From an uncultured Sphingomonas sp. (GTDB taxonomy: Bacteria; Pseudomonadota; Alphaproteobacteria; Sphingomonadales; Sphingomonadaceae), in the NCBI RefSeq assembly GCF_934560975.1, contig NZ_CAKTFO010000001.1:248001-312000 (forward strand): a DNA stretch of 64,000 bases, given 5' to 3'. Below the pieces are notes generated by a model. That model had not been told where the DNA came from, did no database searches, and was given only the letters and a program-made list of their open reading frames with translations. Positions 9,599 to 17,877 of the stretch are shown here, piece after piece. The first letter of the stretch is position 1. Every line of letters begins with the position of its first letter. A program made the translations under genes and the position numbers.

Positions 9599-10199
9599 AA
9601 TGCCCCATTAGCGCCAGCACCTCGCGCCGGCTGCGTTCATCCTCGCGGAACACGCCCATCATCCGGCTGGTGGTCATGGTGACGCCGTGCGTGCCGACGC
9701 CGCGCCCGGTCATGCAGCCGTGGGTGGCCTCGATCACCACCGCGACGCCATGCGGCTCCAGCCGCTGCCAGATGCAATCCGCCACCTCGGCCGTCAGCCG
9801 CTCCTGCACCTGCAGGCGCCGGGCGAAACCGTGCAGCACGCGCGCCAGCTTGGAGATGCCGACCACCCGGTCGCGCGGCAGATAGGCGATCGCCGCCTTG
9901 CCGACGATCGGCGCCATGTGATGCTCGCAATGCGACTGGAAGGGTATGTCCTTCAGCAGCACGATCTCGTCATAGCCGCCTACTTCCTCGAACGTGCGGT
10001 TCAGGTGGTGCGACGGATCCTCGCCATAACCCTGGCAATATTCCTTCCACGCCCGCGCCACGCGCTTGGGCGTGTCGATCAGCCCCTCGCGCGCGGGATC
10101 GTCGCCGGCCCAGCGGATCAGGGTGCGGATCGCATCCTCCACCTCCGCGGGCACATGGGGCTTTTCGGGCAAAGGCTGGGGCTCGGTCGTGCCGGTCAT
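9597..10199 (-). CDS. folE: GTP cyclohydrolase I
   Basis: A 200-aa cytosolic enzyme that converts GTP to 7,8-dihydroneopterin triphosphate, the first step of folate and pterin synthesis. Zinc and active-site signatures are intact: HCEHHM near residue 96 and THGCMTGRG near residue 165. The SKLARVLHGFARRLQVQERLT segment is the highly conserved core. The ATG at 10199 starts the family-typical N-terminus; an upstream in-frame start at 10235 adds only an arginine-rich tail. Length is normal. Confidence 0.95.
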   Translation of the reverse strand: MTGTTEPQPLPEKPHVPAEVEDAIRTLIRWAGDDPAREGLIDTPKRVARAWKEYCQGYGEDPSHHLNRTFEEVGGYDEIVLLKDIPFQSHCEHHMAPIVGKAAIAYLPRDRVVGISKLARVLHGFARRLQVQERLTAEVADCIWQRLEPHGVAVVIEATHGCMTGRGVGTHGVTMTTSRMMGVFREDERSRREVLALMGH

Positions 10200-10248
10200 G
10201 GCCCAGCGTCTAGGCTGGCGACCGAACCGCCGCAAGCGAACGGCCGCT

Positions 10249-10290
10249 AGTTGACGGCCCTTAGTTGAAGGCCCTTAATTGACGGCGGCG
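10249..10290. repeat. Three 14-bp tandem repeats across the comM stop codon
   Basis: The units AGTTGACGGCCCTT, AGTTGAAGGCCCTT and AATTGACGGCGGCG follow each other without a gap. The last unit contains the comM 3' end and the first two lie beyond it, so the repeat probably grew by duplication of the gene end. Confidence 0.6.
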
Positions 10291-11147
10291 CGCTGCCGGT
10301 AGCTCAGGGCCTCCGCGACATGGATGCGGCCGACCGTCTCGCTGCCGCCCAGGTCCGCGATGGTGCGCGCCACCCGCAGCACGCGGGTGTAGCCGCGGGC
10401 CGACAGGCGCATCGCCGTGGCCGCCTGGGCTAGCAGCGCGCGGCCGGGTTCGTCGGGCCCCGCCGCCTGTTCCAGCAGGTCGCCGTCCGCCTCCGCATTG
10501 GTGCGCCGCCCCGTGCCGGCATAGCGCGTGGTCTGGATGGCGCGGGCGCCTGCCACCCGGGCGCGCACCTCGGCCGACCCTTCCGCCGGCGGGGGCAGGA
10601 CCAGGTCGGCCGCGCTCACCGCCGCCACCTCGACATGCAGGTCGATGCGGTCGAGCAGGGGGCCGGACACCCGCGCCTGATAGTCCATCGCGCATTTGGG
10701 CGCGCGGCTGCATGCGCGGGCGGCATCGCCCAGATGCCCGCAGCGGCACGGGTTCATCGCCGCCACCAACTGCACGCGGGCGGGAAAGGTGACGTGGCTG
10801 TTGGCGCGCGCCACCTGCACCTTGCCGGTTTCCAGCGGCTGGCGCAGCGAATCCAGCACGGCTCGCTGGAACTCCGGCAATTCGTCCAGGAACAGAATGC
10901 CGAGATGCGCCAGGCTGACCTCGCCCGGCCGCACCTTCAGCCCGCCGCCGACCAGGGCCGCCATTGATGCGGAATGGTGCGGTGCCCGGAACGGCCGCGT
11001 GCGCGACAGCCGGCCGCCGTCCAGCGTGCCCGCGACGCTCGCCACCATCGACACTTCCAGCGCCTCGGCCGGGGTCAGATCGGGCAGGATGCCGGGCAGG
11101 CAGGCGGCCATCAGCGACTTGCCCGCGCCCGGCGGCCCGACCATCAC
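10275..11147 (-). pseudogene. comM: comM/yifB 3' part, separated from its 5' part by the integrated element
   Basis: These 290 residues are the C-terminal portion of a Mg-chelatase-like AAA+ ATPase (ComM/YifB), which promotes branch migration during natural transformation. The fragment begins at the Walker A motif (MVGPPGAGKS) and keeps the Mg-chelatase-like core (FLDELPEFQRAVLDSLRQPL) and the C-terminal domain. The 5' part lies at 26167-26814. Together they give about 503 aa, the usual length. The fragment itself is open and starts with ATG, but it lacks the original promoter and N-terminal domain and has a stop just upstream, so it is probably not functional. Confidence 0.9.
11145..11147. 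other. attL core (CAC)
   Basis: This CAC and the one at 26176-26178 are the only bases shared at the two junctions. Removing everything between them and keeping one CAC restores comM in frame as GGHNLVMVGPPGAGKS. A valine codon (GTG on the comM strand) is the joint. Confidence 0.8.
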
Positions 11148-11160
11148 ACTACTATGGACA

Positions 11161-11169
11161 AAAGACCCG
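11161..11169. other. attP arm, left half
   Basis: AAAGACCCG pairs perfectly with CGGGTCTTT at 26155-26163 in the circular form. It is a probable binding half-site of the integrase zinc-ribbon domain. Confidence 0.65.
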
Positions 11170-11190
11170 CCGAGAAGTTACCATTGTCAA

Positions 11191-12804
11191 ATGACGAATT
11201 CAGAGCATTCCGCAGACGGCAAGCCGCAACGCAAGGCATACTCGTACCTGCGTTTCAGCACTCCAGAACAGCGGAAGGGCGACAGCTACCGCCGTCAGAC
11301 CAAGATGGCGCAGGACTATGCACGCCAGCATGGCTTAGACCTAGACGAGACATTGACCTTCCACGACGAGGGCGTTTCCGGCTATCGCGGCCAGAACGCC
11401 GAGGCAGGGCGGCTGGCAGATTTTCGGGAGGCAGTTGAGGTTGGGCTCGTACCCCAAGGCTCCGTTCTCCTGGTGGAGCAACTTGACCGGTTAAGCCGTC
11501 TCGTGCCGCGCAAGGCGATGCGGGTTCTGGAAGACATTGTGGAGGCGGGAGTCTCCGTGGTGACGCTCAACGATGGTCGGGAGTATACCCCTCAGTCTCT
11601 CGACAATGACCCCACGGACCTGTTGGTTTCCGTCCTCACGTTTATGCGGGCAAATGAGGAGAGCGCCACAAAGGCGAAGCGCCTCGCGCAATCATGGGCG
11701 GCTAAGCGGAGCGAGGCGGCCACTAAGCCGCTCACCGGTATCGTGCCAGCATGGCTCCGCCTCAACCGTGAAGAACAGCGGATTGAGGAGGTCCCCGAGC
11801 GAGTGGCGGTCGTCCAGCGAGTGTTCGCGATGGCACTCCAGGGCATCGGGCAGCACAAGATTGCCGAAACATTCAATAGGGAGGGCCTTCCCACTTGGGG
11901 CGAGGGGAAGAAGCGCGGGACGGAGTGGCGTAGGTCCTACATCGCCAAAATTCTGACAAACGATGCCGTAATCGGCCGATTGACCCCGCACCTCATGGAG
12001 CATGACGGACGGCAGAAGCGTCGCGTCCCTCTCGAACCCCTGGAGGGATATTACCCACAGGTCATTTCGCATGAGACCTGGGCGGACGTGCAGGCCCTCT
12101 TGGCGACGAAAGGGGCTGCACGCGGACGGCAAGCATCGGCTCCGGTGTCCAACATCTTAGCGAGGATGGCGGCCTGCCCTCGTTGTGGGAAGACCATGAC
12201 GCGCGTTCAGAAAGGCAAGAGGAGCGCCCCGACGCTGGTGTGCGCCGCTGCGAAAGCCGGGTTGGGCTGCGAGTACAAGTCGGTCCGCTACGCAGCTGTA
12301 GAGCTGGCGCTCCTCCTTAAGCTACCATCTCTGATCGAGAGCCGGGATGGTATCGAGCAAGTTGAAGGGCTGGAGGACCGTATCGGTAACCTTCGGGACG
12401 CGATCTACGCTTGTGGTGAACAGATTGAGGAAGCTGTGGACCTCCTTCTGTCCGCCCGCTCTACAGCTCTTGTCGCTCGGCTCCAGGAGCTTGAGACGCA
12501 ACTGCCCAAGATGCAGCAGCAGCTTGCCACCCTTCAGGACCAGCGCGACGTTATGGCCGGACCTGTAATCGGTTCGCGGATCGGTAAGGCGCTCGGAGCC
12601 CTACAAAAGGCCAACGAAGGAGAGCCAGACCGGGGCGAAATCAATCGTGCGCTTCGGGCACTCTTTAAGCGTGCAGTCATAAATTGGCCCCAGGGGACTA
12701 TCGAGCTGGAGTGGCACCTCGGCGGGACCTGCCGCGTGCATTACGCTTGGATGGGTGGCGTATGGCCTCCGAAGAGAGCGGACAAAGTTTCGTCGCCGGA
12801 TTGA
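11191..12804 (+). CDS. Large serine recombinase (site-specific integrase)
   Basis: A 537-aa protein that would integrate and excise the element. Residues 15-165 are the resolvase catalytic domain, with the nucleophile probably Ser23 in YLRFSTPEQ and the DRLSR active-site motif at 99-103. Residues about 190-305 are the Recombinase DNA-binding domain. Residues 325-365 form a zinc ribbon (CPRC at 329-332, further Cys at 351 and 360). Residues about 385-470 are rich in Leu/Gln/Glu heptads and form the coiled coil typical of serine integrases. The ATG at 11191 was chosen because the open frame upstream runs through the attachment site into comM. No strong ribosome site is visible, and its promoter may lie at the right end and join it only in the circular form. 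Confidence 0.93.
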   Translation: MTNSEHSADGKPQRKAYSYLRFSTPEQRKGDSYRRQTKMAQDYARQHGLDLDETLTFHDEGVSGYRGQNAEAGRLADFREAVEVGLVPQGSVLLVEQLDRLSRLVPRKAMRVLEDIVEAGVSVVTLNDGREYTPQSLDNDPTDLLVSVLTFMRANEESATKAKRLAQSWAAKRSEAATKPLTGIVPAWLRLNREEQRIEEVPERVAVVQRVFAMALQGIGQHKIAETFNREGLPTWGEGKKRGTEWRRSYIAKILTNDAVIGRLTPHLMEHDGRQKRRVPLEPLEGYYPQVISHETWADVQALLATKGAARGRQASAPVSNILARMAACPRCGKTMTRVQKGKRSAPTLVCAAAKAGLGCEYKSVRYAAVELALLLKLPSLIESRDGIEQVEGLEDRIGNLRDAIYACGEQIEEAVDLLLSARSTALVARLQELETQLPKMQQQLATLQDQRDVMAGPVIGSRIGKALGALQKANEGEPDRGEINRALRALFKRAVINWPQGTIELEWHLGGTCRVHYAWMGGVWPPKRADKVSSPD

Positions 12805-12862
12805 GCTGGCGGCACATCAGGCAAGCCCATGGGGGGCGAGCGAGTAGAGGGCTGTACGATAG

Positions 12863-13192
12863 ATGATTGAGGCTGCGGCGAACGATCCATTTAAGATCGA
12901 GCTTGAGGATGGTGTGGCGTACCCGATTGGGGACGGGCTGATGGTGGTTCTTCAGGCGGACGAGAAGGCCCCTGAGGGCGGGCACAGCGTCGCAATCACC
13001 AAAGCGGACCTGGCGAACCTGAGCGAGGCCAAAGGCCTGCATCCAGTCGCGTTGGAGGAAGACGGGGGCGAGGCCATCTGTATAGGCGACACCTGGGTCC
13101 TCAAGCAGCCCGACGTTAGCCGCGAAGGGCACCCGATGCAGCGAGCCGTTGTGACGTGGCAGGACGTCGAGGCCATGCTGGCGGCCGCGTAA
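12863..13192 (+). CDS. Hypothetical protein
   Basis: A 109-aa acidic protein with no recognised domain, transmembrane segment or signal peptide. It follows the integrase by 58 bases on the same strand and could be co-transcribed. A small acidic protein next to a serine integrase might be a recombination directionality factor, but nothing in the sequence proves this; such factors share no common motif. The start at 12863 is the first ATG of the frame. Confidence 0.5.
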   Translation: MIEAAANDPFKIELEDGVAYPIGDGLMVVLQADEKAPEGGHSVAITKADLANLSEAKGLHPVALEEDGGEAICIGDTWVLKQPDVSREGHPMQRAVVTWQDVEAMLAAA

Positions 13193-13279
13193 AAATGGTC
13201 TTGGCTAGCAGGGGGGGGGCGTGGTCGGCGGCCTTTACCCCATTCCTGTGACAGCTAAACAGCAACTTTTGTGAAGCGA

Positions 13280-13314
13280 CCGGTCGGTGGGCACCAAGCA
13301 GTTGCGCCGACCGG
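13280..13314. terminator. Hairpin terminator between convergent cargo genes
   Basis: CCGGTCGG (13280-13287) and CCGACCGG (13307-13314) are perfect inverted arms, followed on the forward strand by ATTTCTTC. The position suits termination of the integrase/109-aa transcript. Confidence 0.5.
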
Positions 13315-13326
13315 ATTTCTTCAACG

Positions 13327-14160
13327 TCATTCCGTTGAATTATGGCGGCTGGATCGCCTCGCGTGCCGATTATCATGAGCCGCAGCATGAAGACGCATCT
13401 GGCTTCGTCCGAATGGGTCGGCCGCGCTCTCGCGGTCAGGGTTAAACCTCATCGAAATGTTGCGTACTTCCGCCCAGCTCAGTAGCCGTCGCGCCGGCCA
13501 CTCGAACGCTGAGGGACCCGGCCATATCGTTAGTACCTGATCGGCCGGAACCTTCTGGGGGTGTTCAAGGATGGGAAACTGTACAAACGCCACGGTTGCG
13601 CCCAAGCCCATCGTGTAACTGGCCTCTTTGAGCGTGATGCGGCCATCCTGGGTCGCGAGGGCTCGATCTTGCCGGTGAAAGGCGGTGGCCCACATCGGAT
13701 CATCGCATAACGCAAGGCCAATCCACATTTCACGTGGAGCGAGACCCGTTAGAAAAAAGTTAGTCTTCACCTCTTCAGGAAACGCTGAATTGGTAGACAC
13801 ATATTCATCGCGAACCATCATCTTCATCGCAAGCCACGATGCTAACTGTATGGTGTCACCTATGCTGTAAGATGCGTTCTGTCCTCGTATTAACCGAGTA
13901 GTTTTTACCCGAGTGCGTTCATCGAGTCTATTCATCCACTCGTTATTGCAAGCGTGGCAAACGCACGGAATAGTCGTCTCGTAAGGGGCCATGCCACTTT
14001 GCTTGAACGTATCCGAACCAGAGAGGAGGTCCTCCTTCGCTTTGAAGGAGCGCTTGTGGCTTTTCGGAAGGCGCTGAGCCAACTCAGGTCCTAACGCTTT
14101 GGACCAAAGATGTTCGTGACTTCCCCCTGGCTTCCTACAGAATATGCATGGAGTAGGCAT
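13327..14160 (-). CDS. HNH-like zinc-binding protein, possible nuclease
   Basis: A 277-aa protein. The start MPTPCIFCRKP, followed by SHEHLWSKA, gives a Cys-x2-Cys and a His-Glu-His, and CHACNNEWMNRLDE near residue 70 gives a second Cys-x2-Cys with Asn. This arrangement matches the treble-clef HNH endonuclease fold seen in many unnamed phage and defence proteins. The remaining two thirds are unrecognised. An in-frame upstream ATG at 14244 would add 28 residues and place the zinc site away from the N-terminus, so 14160 is preferred. It is divergent from the gene at 14308. Nuclease activity is inferred only. Confidence 0.55.
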   Translation of the reverse strand: MPTPCIFCRKPGGSHEHLWSKALGPELAQRLPKSHKRSFKAKEDLLSGSDTFKQSGMAPYETTIPCVCHACNNEWMNRLDERTRVKTTRLIRGQNASYSIGDTIQLASWLAMKMMVRDEYVSTNSAFPEEVKTNFFLTGLAPREMWIGLALCDDPMWATAFHRQDRALATQDGRITLKEASYTMGLGATVAFVQFPILEHPQKVPADQVLTIWPGPSAFEWPARRLLSWAEVRNISMRFNPDRESAADPFGRSQMRLHAAAHDNRHARRSSRHNSTE

Positions 14161-14307
14161 GAGAGATTGTATGCCGTAAGTCTCGCGATAACTCAACGCA
14201 TGCCAATTGGTCAGATAGCGGGATCCAGAGATGGTAGGCCTCACCAGCGGAAGAAACCGTGCCTGGGGGCGCTTTCAGGCATGTGATAGCATGGGCAGGG
14301 CGCGAGT

Positions 14308-14853
14308 ATGACCGAGGCGACTTCAGACGACCTAAATACGCGGCTGGCGACACTTACCAACCGAGTGCCACCACGCAGTGAACTCGCCCGGCTGCTAAAG
14401 AACCTGGACGATCCAGCCAGTGATGAAGCGTCCAAGGACCGCTACGTGGCTCTCGTGGCAGGGAACGCCGTAGAGTCAGCCTTGGCGCACGCCCTTGAGG
14501 CTAAGGGCATTGAGGTAAGAAGCGGTAAGCGCCGACTGCCCTTTAGCGGGCTCATCAAGCTTGCCGAGCGCAGGGGGCTAGTGAGTCGAGCTGAGGCCGT
14601 AGAGCTTGGCAGGATACGGCAAGTGAGGAACCTGTTTGCTCACGCGCTCGAACCGATCAGCTTCTCCAACCCGGAGGTTGAAGAGGTTACGCGCTTGTTC
14701 TGGGATCATCCAATAACAGATTGGGAAAGCTACTTCCTACCGGTCTTCCCCGCGCGACAACGCTTTACGATCATTTGCGGGTCGTTCTTCAATGCACTGT
14801 TTCCCGAAAGCGGGTCGAAAAAAGAACCCCCAGGCACCCGTGAGGGCGGCTGA
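14308..14853 (+). CDS. MltR/DUF4145-like protein
   Basis: A 181-aa soluble protein. The segment RYVALVAGNAVESALAHALEAK, followed by a helical LIKLAERRGLVS and a RQVRNLFAHAL motif, matches the helical fold shared by the mannitol-repressor MltR and DUF4145 families. The RNxxAH element there resembles the catalytic motif of HEPN nucleases. Members occur as stand-alone proteins in phages and defence islands; whether this one is a nuclease or a regulator is not clear. The C-terminal 15 residues are low complexity. It is convergent with the phage-like operon ending at 14886. Confidence 0.5.
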   Translation: MTEATSDDLNTRLATLTNRVPPRSELARLLKNLDDPASDEASKDRYVALVAGNAVESALAHALEAKGIEVRSGKRRLPFSGLIKLAERRGLVSRAEAVELGRIRQVRNLFAHALEPISFSNPEVEEVTRLFWDHPITDWESYFLPVFPARQRFTIICGSFFNALFPESGSKKEPPGTREGG

Positions 14854-14885
14854 GGGTCTAAGGCAGGCGCGTGTTGGACGGGGTG

Positions 14886-17144
14886 CTACCGGGGGTCGGG
14901 CACTTGGTAGCCCGCGCCCAAATCGGTGCCGGGGTCGCCGAACACCGGATAGGTGCTGCCGTCTTCATCCTGGCCGTAGCCCAAGAGGGCCTGACCGGGC
15001 GGCGGGGTGGCGGCCCCAGCGCCGATGCGTGCGCCCAGGACCTTCGAGACCTGTTGGCCCCGGTGTACACTGGCGGCGTTTGCGGCCCGATCGGCCACGG
15101 CAGCCCGGCGGACACCCTGGAGCGCCTTGCGGAGCGCCTGGGGGTCCTGTTCGGACAGCATGGTCGACACACGGTCGTTCACGGCGTTGGTGCGGGCCGG
15201 TTCGCCACTGAAGGCCCCCGCAGCGTGCTTGAGGGCGTCGAGCGGGCGGCCACGGACTGCGGCCCAGATGCCCCGGCCGGTGTCGGCGAGGGCCTGCTCC
15301 TGGGCGGCGATCTGGTCGGCCACTTCGCGCCCTGCGGTCATCGAGTTGCCCCGGACGGCGCTCCACGTCTGGTAGGCCTCGTGCTCGGCCGCGAGGCGGT
15401 CAAAGAGGGCTTCAGCCTTGTCGGGTCCGTGGACGGTCTCGATCGCCGAGCGCTTGGAGAGGGAGCCCTCGACCTTGCGGGCGGCATTGCCGTAATCCCC
15501 GAGGGCCTGGAGGTCCCGGACCATGCCGGACCGGTGGCCCAGCCGGAAGTTGTCGATTTGGCTGCCGGTCATGTCGGCCATGCGGTTACCCGCGTCGGTC
15601 GCATCGTCCTTCGCCATCTGCTCGCCCAGCTCCAGCGCCTTGCGGTTCTGCGTGGGGCCAGCATAGGCCTGACGGGCGGGCTTCCAGTGCGGATTGAGCC
15701 CTGGAGTGATCCCGTCGCCGTCCATGATTCCCAGGAGGCGGCTGCGGAGGTCGTTGGTGGCTTTGCCCGCCCGGTTGACCTCAGGGGCGGCGTTGTACCC
15801 CTCCCCGTGGTATATGGCGCTATCGAACGCCGTCTTGGCGTGGTCGTACATCGCCATGGGAGGCACGTCGGCAATCTCGAAGGAGCCGTCCGGCTGCTCT
15901 CGCAGTCCGTTTGCTTTCAGCGCCGCTCGGGGGTCTGCATGGCCGTTGCGGATCGCGTCCGCCCAGATTTGCTTACCGGCGACGTTGATGGCGCTCTTGG
16001 CGTCCGGGTGGGCGAAGAGCGTCTGTAGCTCCTGCGTGAACGGGATCGGCTCGGCGTTGCTCCGAGCGTACAGCGGGGCCGCTGCGGCACGGGCCTGCTG
16101 GCTGAGCGTGGCGGCCTGCGGTTCCACGTTCGTCGCCGGGCCAAGGGTGGCCTCAACGTGCGTCGAGACGCGCTCGGACATTTGACGCTGGCGGTCGTCG
16201 ATCGCCTTGCGGACCGCCATGGTGGCCGGGCCGGGTCGGCGGGTAGCGGACCCGTAAGCCTCGCGGAGATGCTCGTTGACGTCTGCGGGGACTGCGGGAA
16301 CCCCCATGGCCTGCCGACGCCGCAGCTCCTTCGTCAGGGCTGCGCTGTCCATGCCCGCCTTGTCCATCTGGTGCCCGACATAGCGCGACGCCTGGGCATT
16401 GGCCGGGTTCGCCCCAAGGATGGCAGCGCGGTTCTTGAACCTGCGGCCCACGGAGGGCGGCACCATGGCAGCCAGCCGTTCCATCGTCGGAGCGGCAATG
16501 CGTCCCATGCCCTCGGCGATCGGGTGGGTCACAGGAGCCGCCAAACGGCCCATGGAAGGCATTGCTCCGCCCATGGCACCCCCGGTCAGTGCGCCCCTTG
16601 CAGTGTCCCTGAGGGCATCTCCGGGGCTTCCTGCGTGGCTATCGAGGAGACCGCCTGCACCGCCGTACAGCGCACCGTTGGCCGCTGCGTTGAGCGTCCG
16701 GCCCTTGAGGGCGACTTGAGCGCCCTTGGCACCCAGGCCGAGCTTGGTGACCGGGAGCGCAAGACCGCCGACGAAGCCCGCTGCTGTCGCGGTGGCCCCA
16801 AGGTTCGGGTGGTCCTGCTTGAAGCGCTCCTCGTGGCGCTCACTGGCCTCCCGCGAGCTGCGGAAGGAGCCTGCGGGGTCGAAGTCGACGCTGGAGGAGA
16901 ACGGGGCCGCGATGGCATTGCCCGCCATGCCCAGAAGGCCCGAGGCGACGCCGCCCGCGCCCGGCAAGGCACCGTCGAGAGCCGACGAGGCCGCGCCATG
17001 TAGCGAGTTGAGGACGCCCTGCCCTTGAGGTGCCTTGCCGAGCTGGCGCTCAACGTAGGCCTGCACCTCTCGGGGAGAGGCACTGTCCGGGGCGGTGATC
17101 TGATGGATGGACCCATCCGGGCCTGTGACCCGATAGGTCGCCAT
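14886..17144 (-). CDS. Phage-like internal virion/ejection protein
   Basis: A 752-aa protein, last in a four-gene reverse-strand operon. The N-terminus (TYRVTGPDGSIHQITAPDSA, then SPREVQAYVERQLG) is a short domain common at the start of podovirus-type injected or internal virion proteins. It is followed by a long Gly/Ala-rich hydrophobic stretch (about residues 45-210) and a helical, charge-rich remainder. Such proteins help move DNA across the host envelope. The ATG at 17144 lies one base after the stop of the preceding gene, which implies translational coupling. No lysozyme or transglycosylase motif was seen. Confidence 0.55.
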   Translation of the reverse strand: MATYRVTGPDGSIHQITAPDSASPREVQAYVERQLGKAPQGQGVLNSLHGAASSALDGALPGAGGVASGLLGMAGNAIAAPFSSSVDFDPAGSFRSSREASERHEERFKQDHPNLGATATAAGFVGGLALPVTKLGLGAKGAQVALKGRTLNAAANGALYGGAGGLLDSHAGSPGDALRDTARGALTGGAMGGAMPSMGRLAAPVTHPIAEGMGRIAAPTMERLAAMVPPSVGRRFKNRAAILGANPANAQASRYVGHQMDKAGMDSAALTKELRRRQAMGVPAVPADVNEHLREAYGSATRRPGPATMAVRKAIDDRQRQMSERVSTHVEATLGPATNVEPQAATLSQQARAAAAPLYARSNAEPIPFTQELQTLFAHPDAKSAINVAGKQIWADAIRNGHADPRAALKANGLREQPDGSFEIADVPPMAMYDHAKTAFDSAIYHGEGYNAAPEVNRAGKATNDLRSRLLGIMDGDGITPGLNPHWKPARQAYAGPTQNRKALELGEQMAKDDATDAGNRMADMTGSQIDNFRLGHRSGMVRDLQALGDYGNAARKVEGSLSKRSAIETVHGPDKAEALFDRLAAEHEAYQTWSAVRGNSMTAGREVADQIAAQEQALADTGRGIWAAVRGRPLDALKHAAGAFSGEPARTNAVNDRVSTMLSEQDPQALRKALQGVRRAAVADRAANAASVHRGQQVSKVLGARIGAGAATPPPGQALLGYGQDEDGSTYPVFGDPGTDLGAGYQVPDPR

Positions 17145-17145
17145 G

Positions 17146-17877
17146 TTACTTGATCCTTTCGATGCCCCAGCCAGAGCCGGATGGAGCGTTCTGTTTAGGT
17201 GCGGGATGGGCACGGGAGAGGGCCTGTGGCGCGACCACCTGGTTAAACCACTGGTCGTAGGTCATGCCTCGGGCGTTTTTGGTGCCCGTGAGGCCGCCGT
17301 GAGTAGCCGTCCAGGCTGCGGCGGACTGAGCGCGAGCATGTGCGATAGCCGCACTGTCCATGTTGCCCCGGATAATGTCGCGGTTGACCTGAGGGCTCTT
17401 GTCGACCCCGACGTTTTCCCGCGCGATGCGAGCCTCGTCCGATTGGGTCTGAACGCCCTTCTCCATGCGGAGAGCTGCGTTGTTGAGGGCCGCCGCGCGG
17501 CTGTTGAGGAACTGATAGTCCGCGTGATCGCGATCGGGGTAGAGGTAACCCACCGTGCCGCGCAGCAGGGCACCGCCAGCCGCCTTGAGTGGGCCGATAG
17601 CGCCGTCCGTGTTGGGGTACATCGCCCCGAACATGGCGGCCTTGCCAGCGCCGGTATGGAACCGACCCTCGCGGCTCTCGAAGGCTCCCGCGTTGCGGAT
17701 GACCTGATCGGCCGCGTCGGATGCGTCGCGGTACTTGTTCATCAGCTTGCGGTCGTCAGGACTGACGCCTCCTGTGCCCTTCTTCTTGCTGGGAGGGGCG
17801 GAGGGGAGGAGCGCGTGGGAGGCCATCGTGACCTCGGAGGGGTCGACTACGTCTTCCCAGCCGTCATTGGTCGCCAT
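17146..17877 (-). CDS. Phage-like virion-associated protein
   Basis: A 243-aa protein with an Ala-rich helical composition and a C-terminal MTYDQWFNQVV segment. No named domain is recognised. It is assigned to the virion/ejection group from its position between two similar proteins, and its TAATG start/stop overlap with the upstream gene suggests co-translation. Composition (Ala, Asn, Arg rich, no Cys) resembles internal virion proteins. Confidence 0.45.
   Translation of the reverse strand: MATNDGWEDVVDPSEVTMASHALLPSAPPSKKKGTGGVSPDDRKLMNKYRDASDAADQVIRNAGAFESREGRFHTGAGKAAMFGAMYPNTDGAIGPLKAAGGALLRGTVGYLYPDRDHADYQFLNSRAAALNNAALRMEKGVQTQSDEARIARENVGVDKSPQVNRDIIRGNMDSAAIAHARAQSAAAWTATHGGLTGTKNARGMTYDQWFNQVVAPQALSRAHPAPKQNAPSGSGWGIERIK

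Noticed and set aside
10696..11190. Upstream extension of the integrase frame through the attachment site into comM
   Set aside because: The integrase domain starts soon after the ATG at 11191. The upstream part is antisense to comM codons and would not exist in the circular form.
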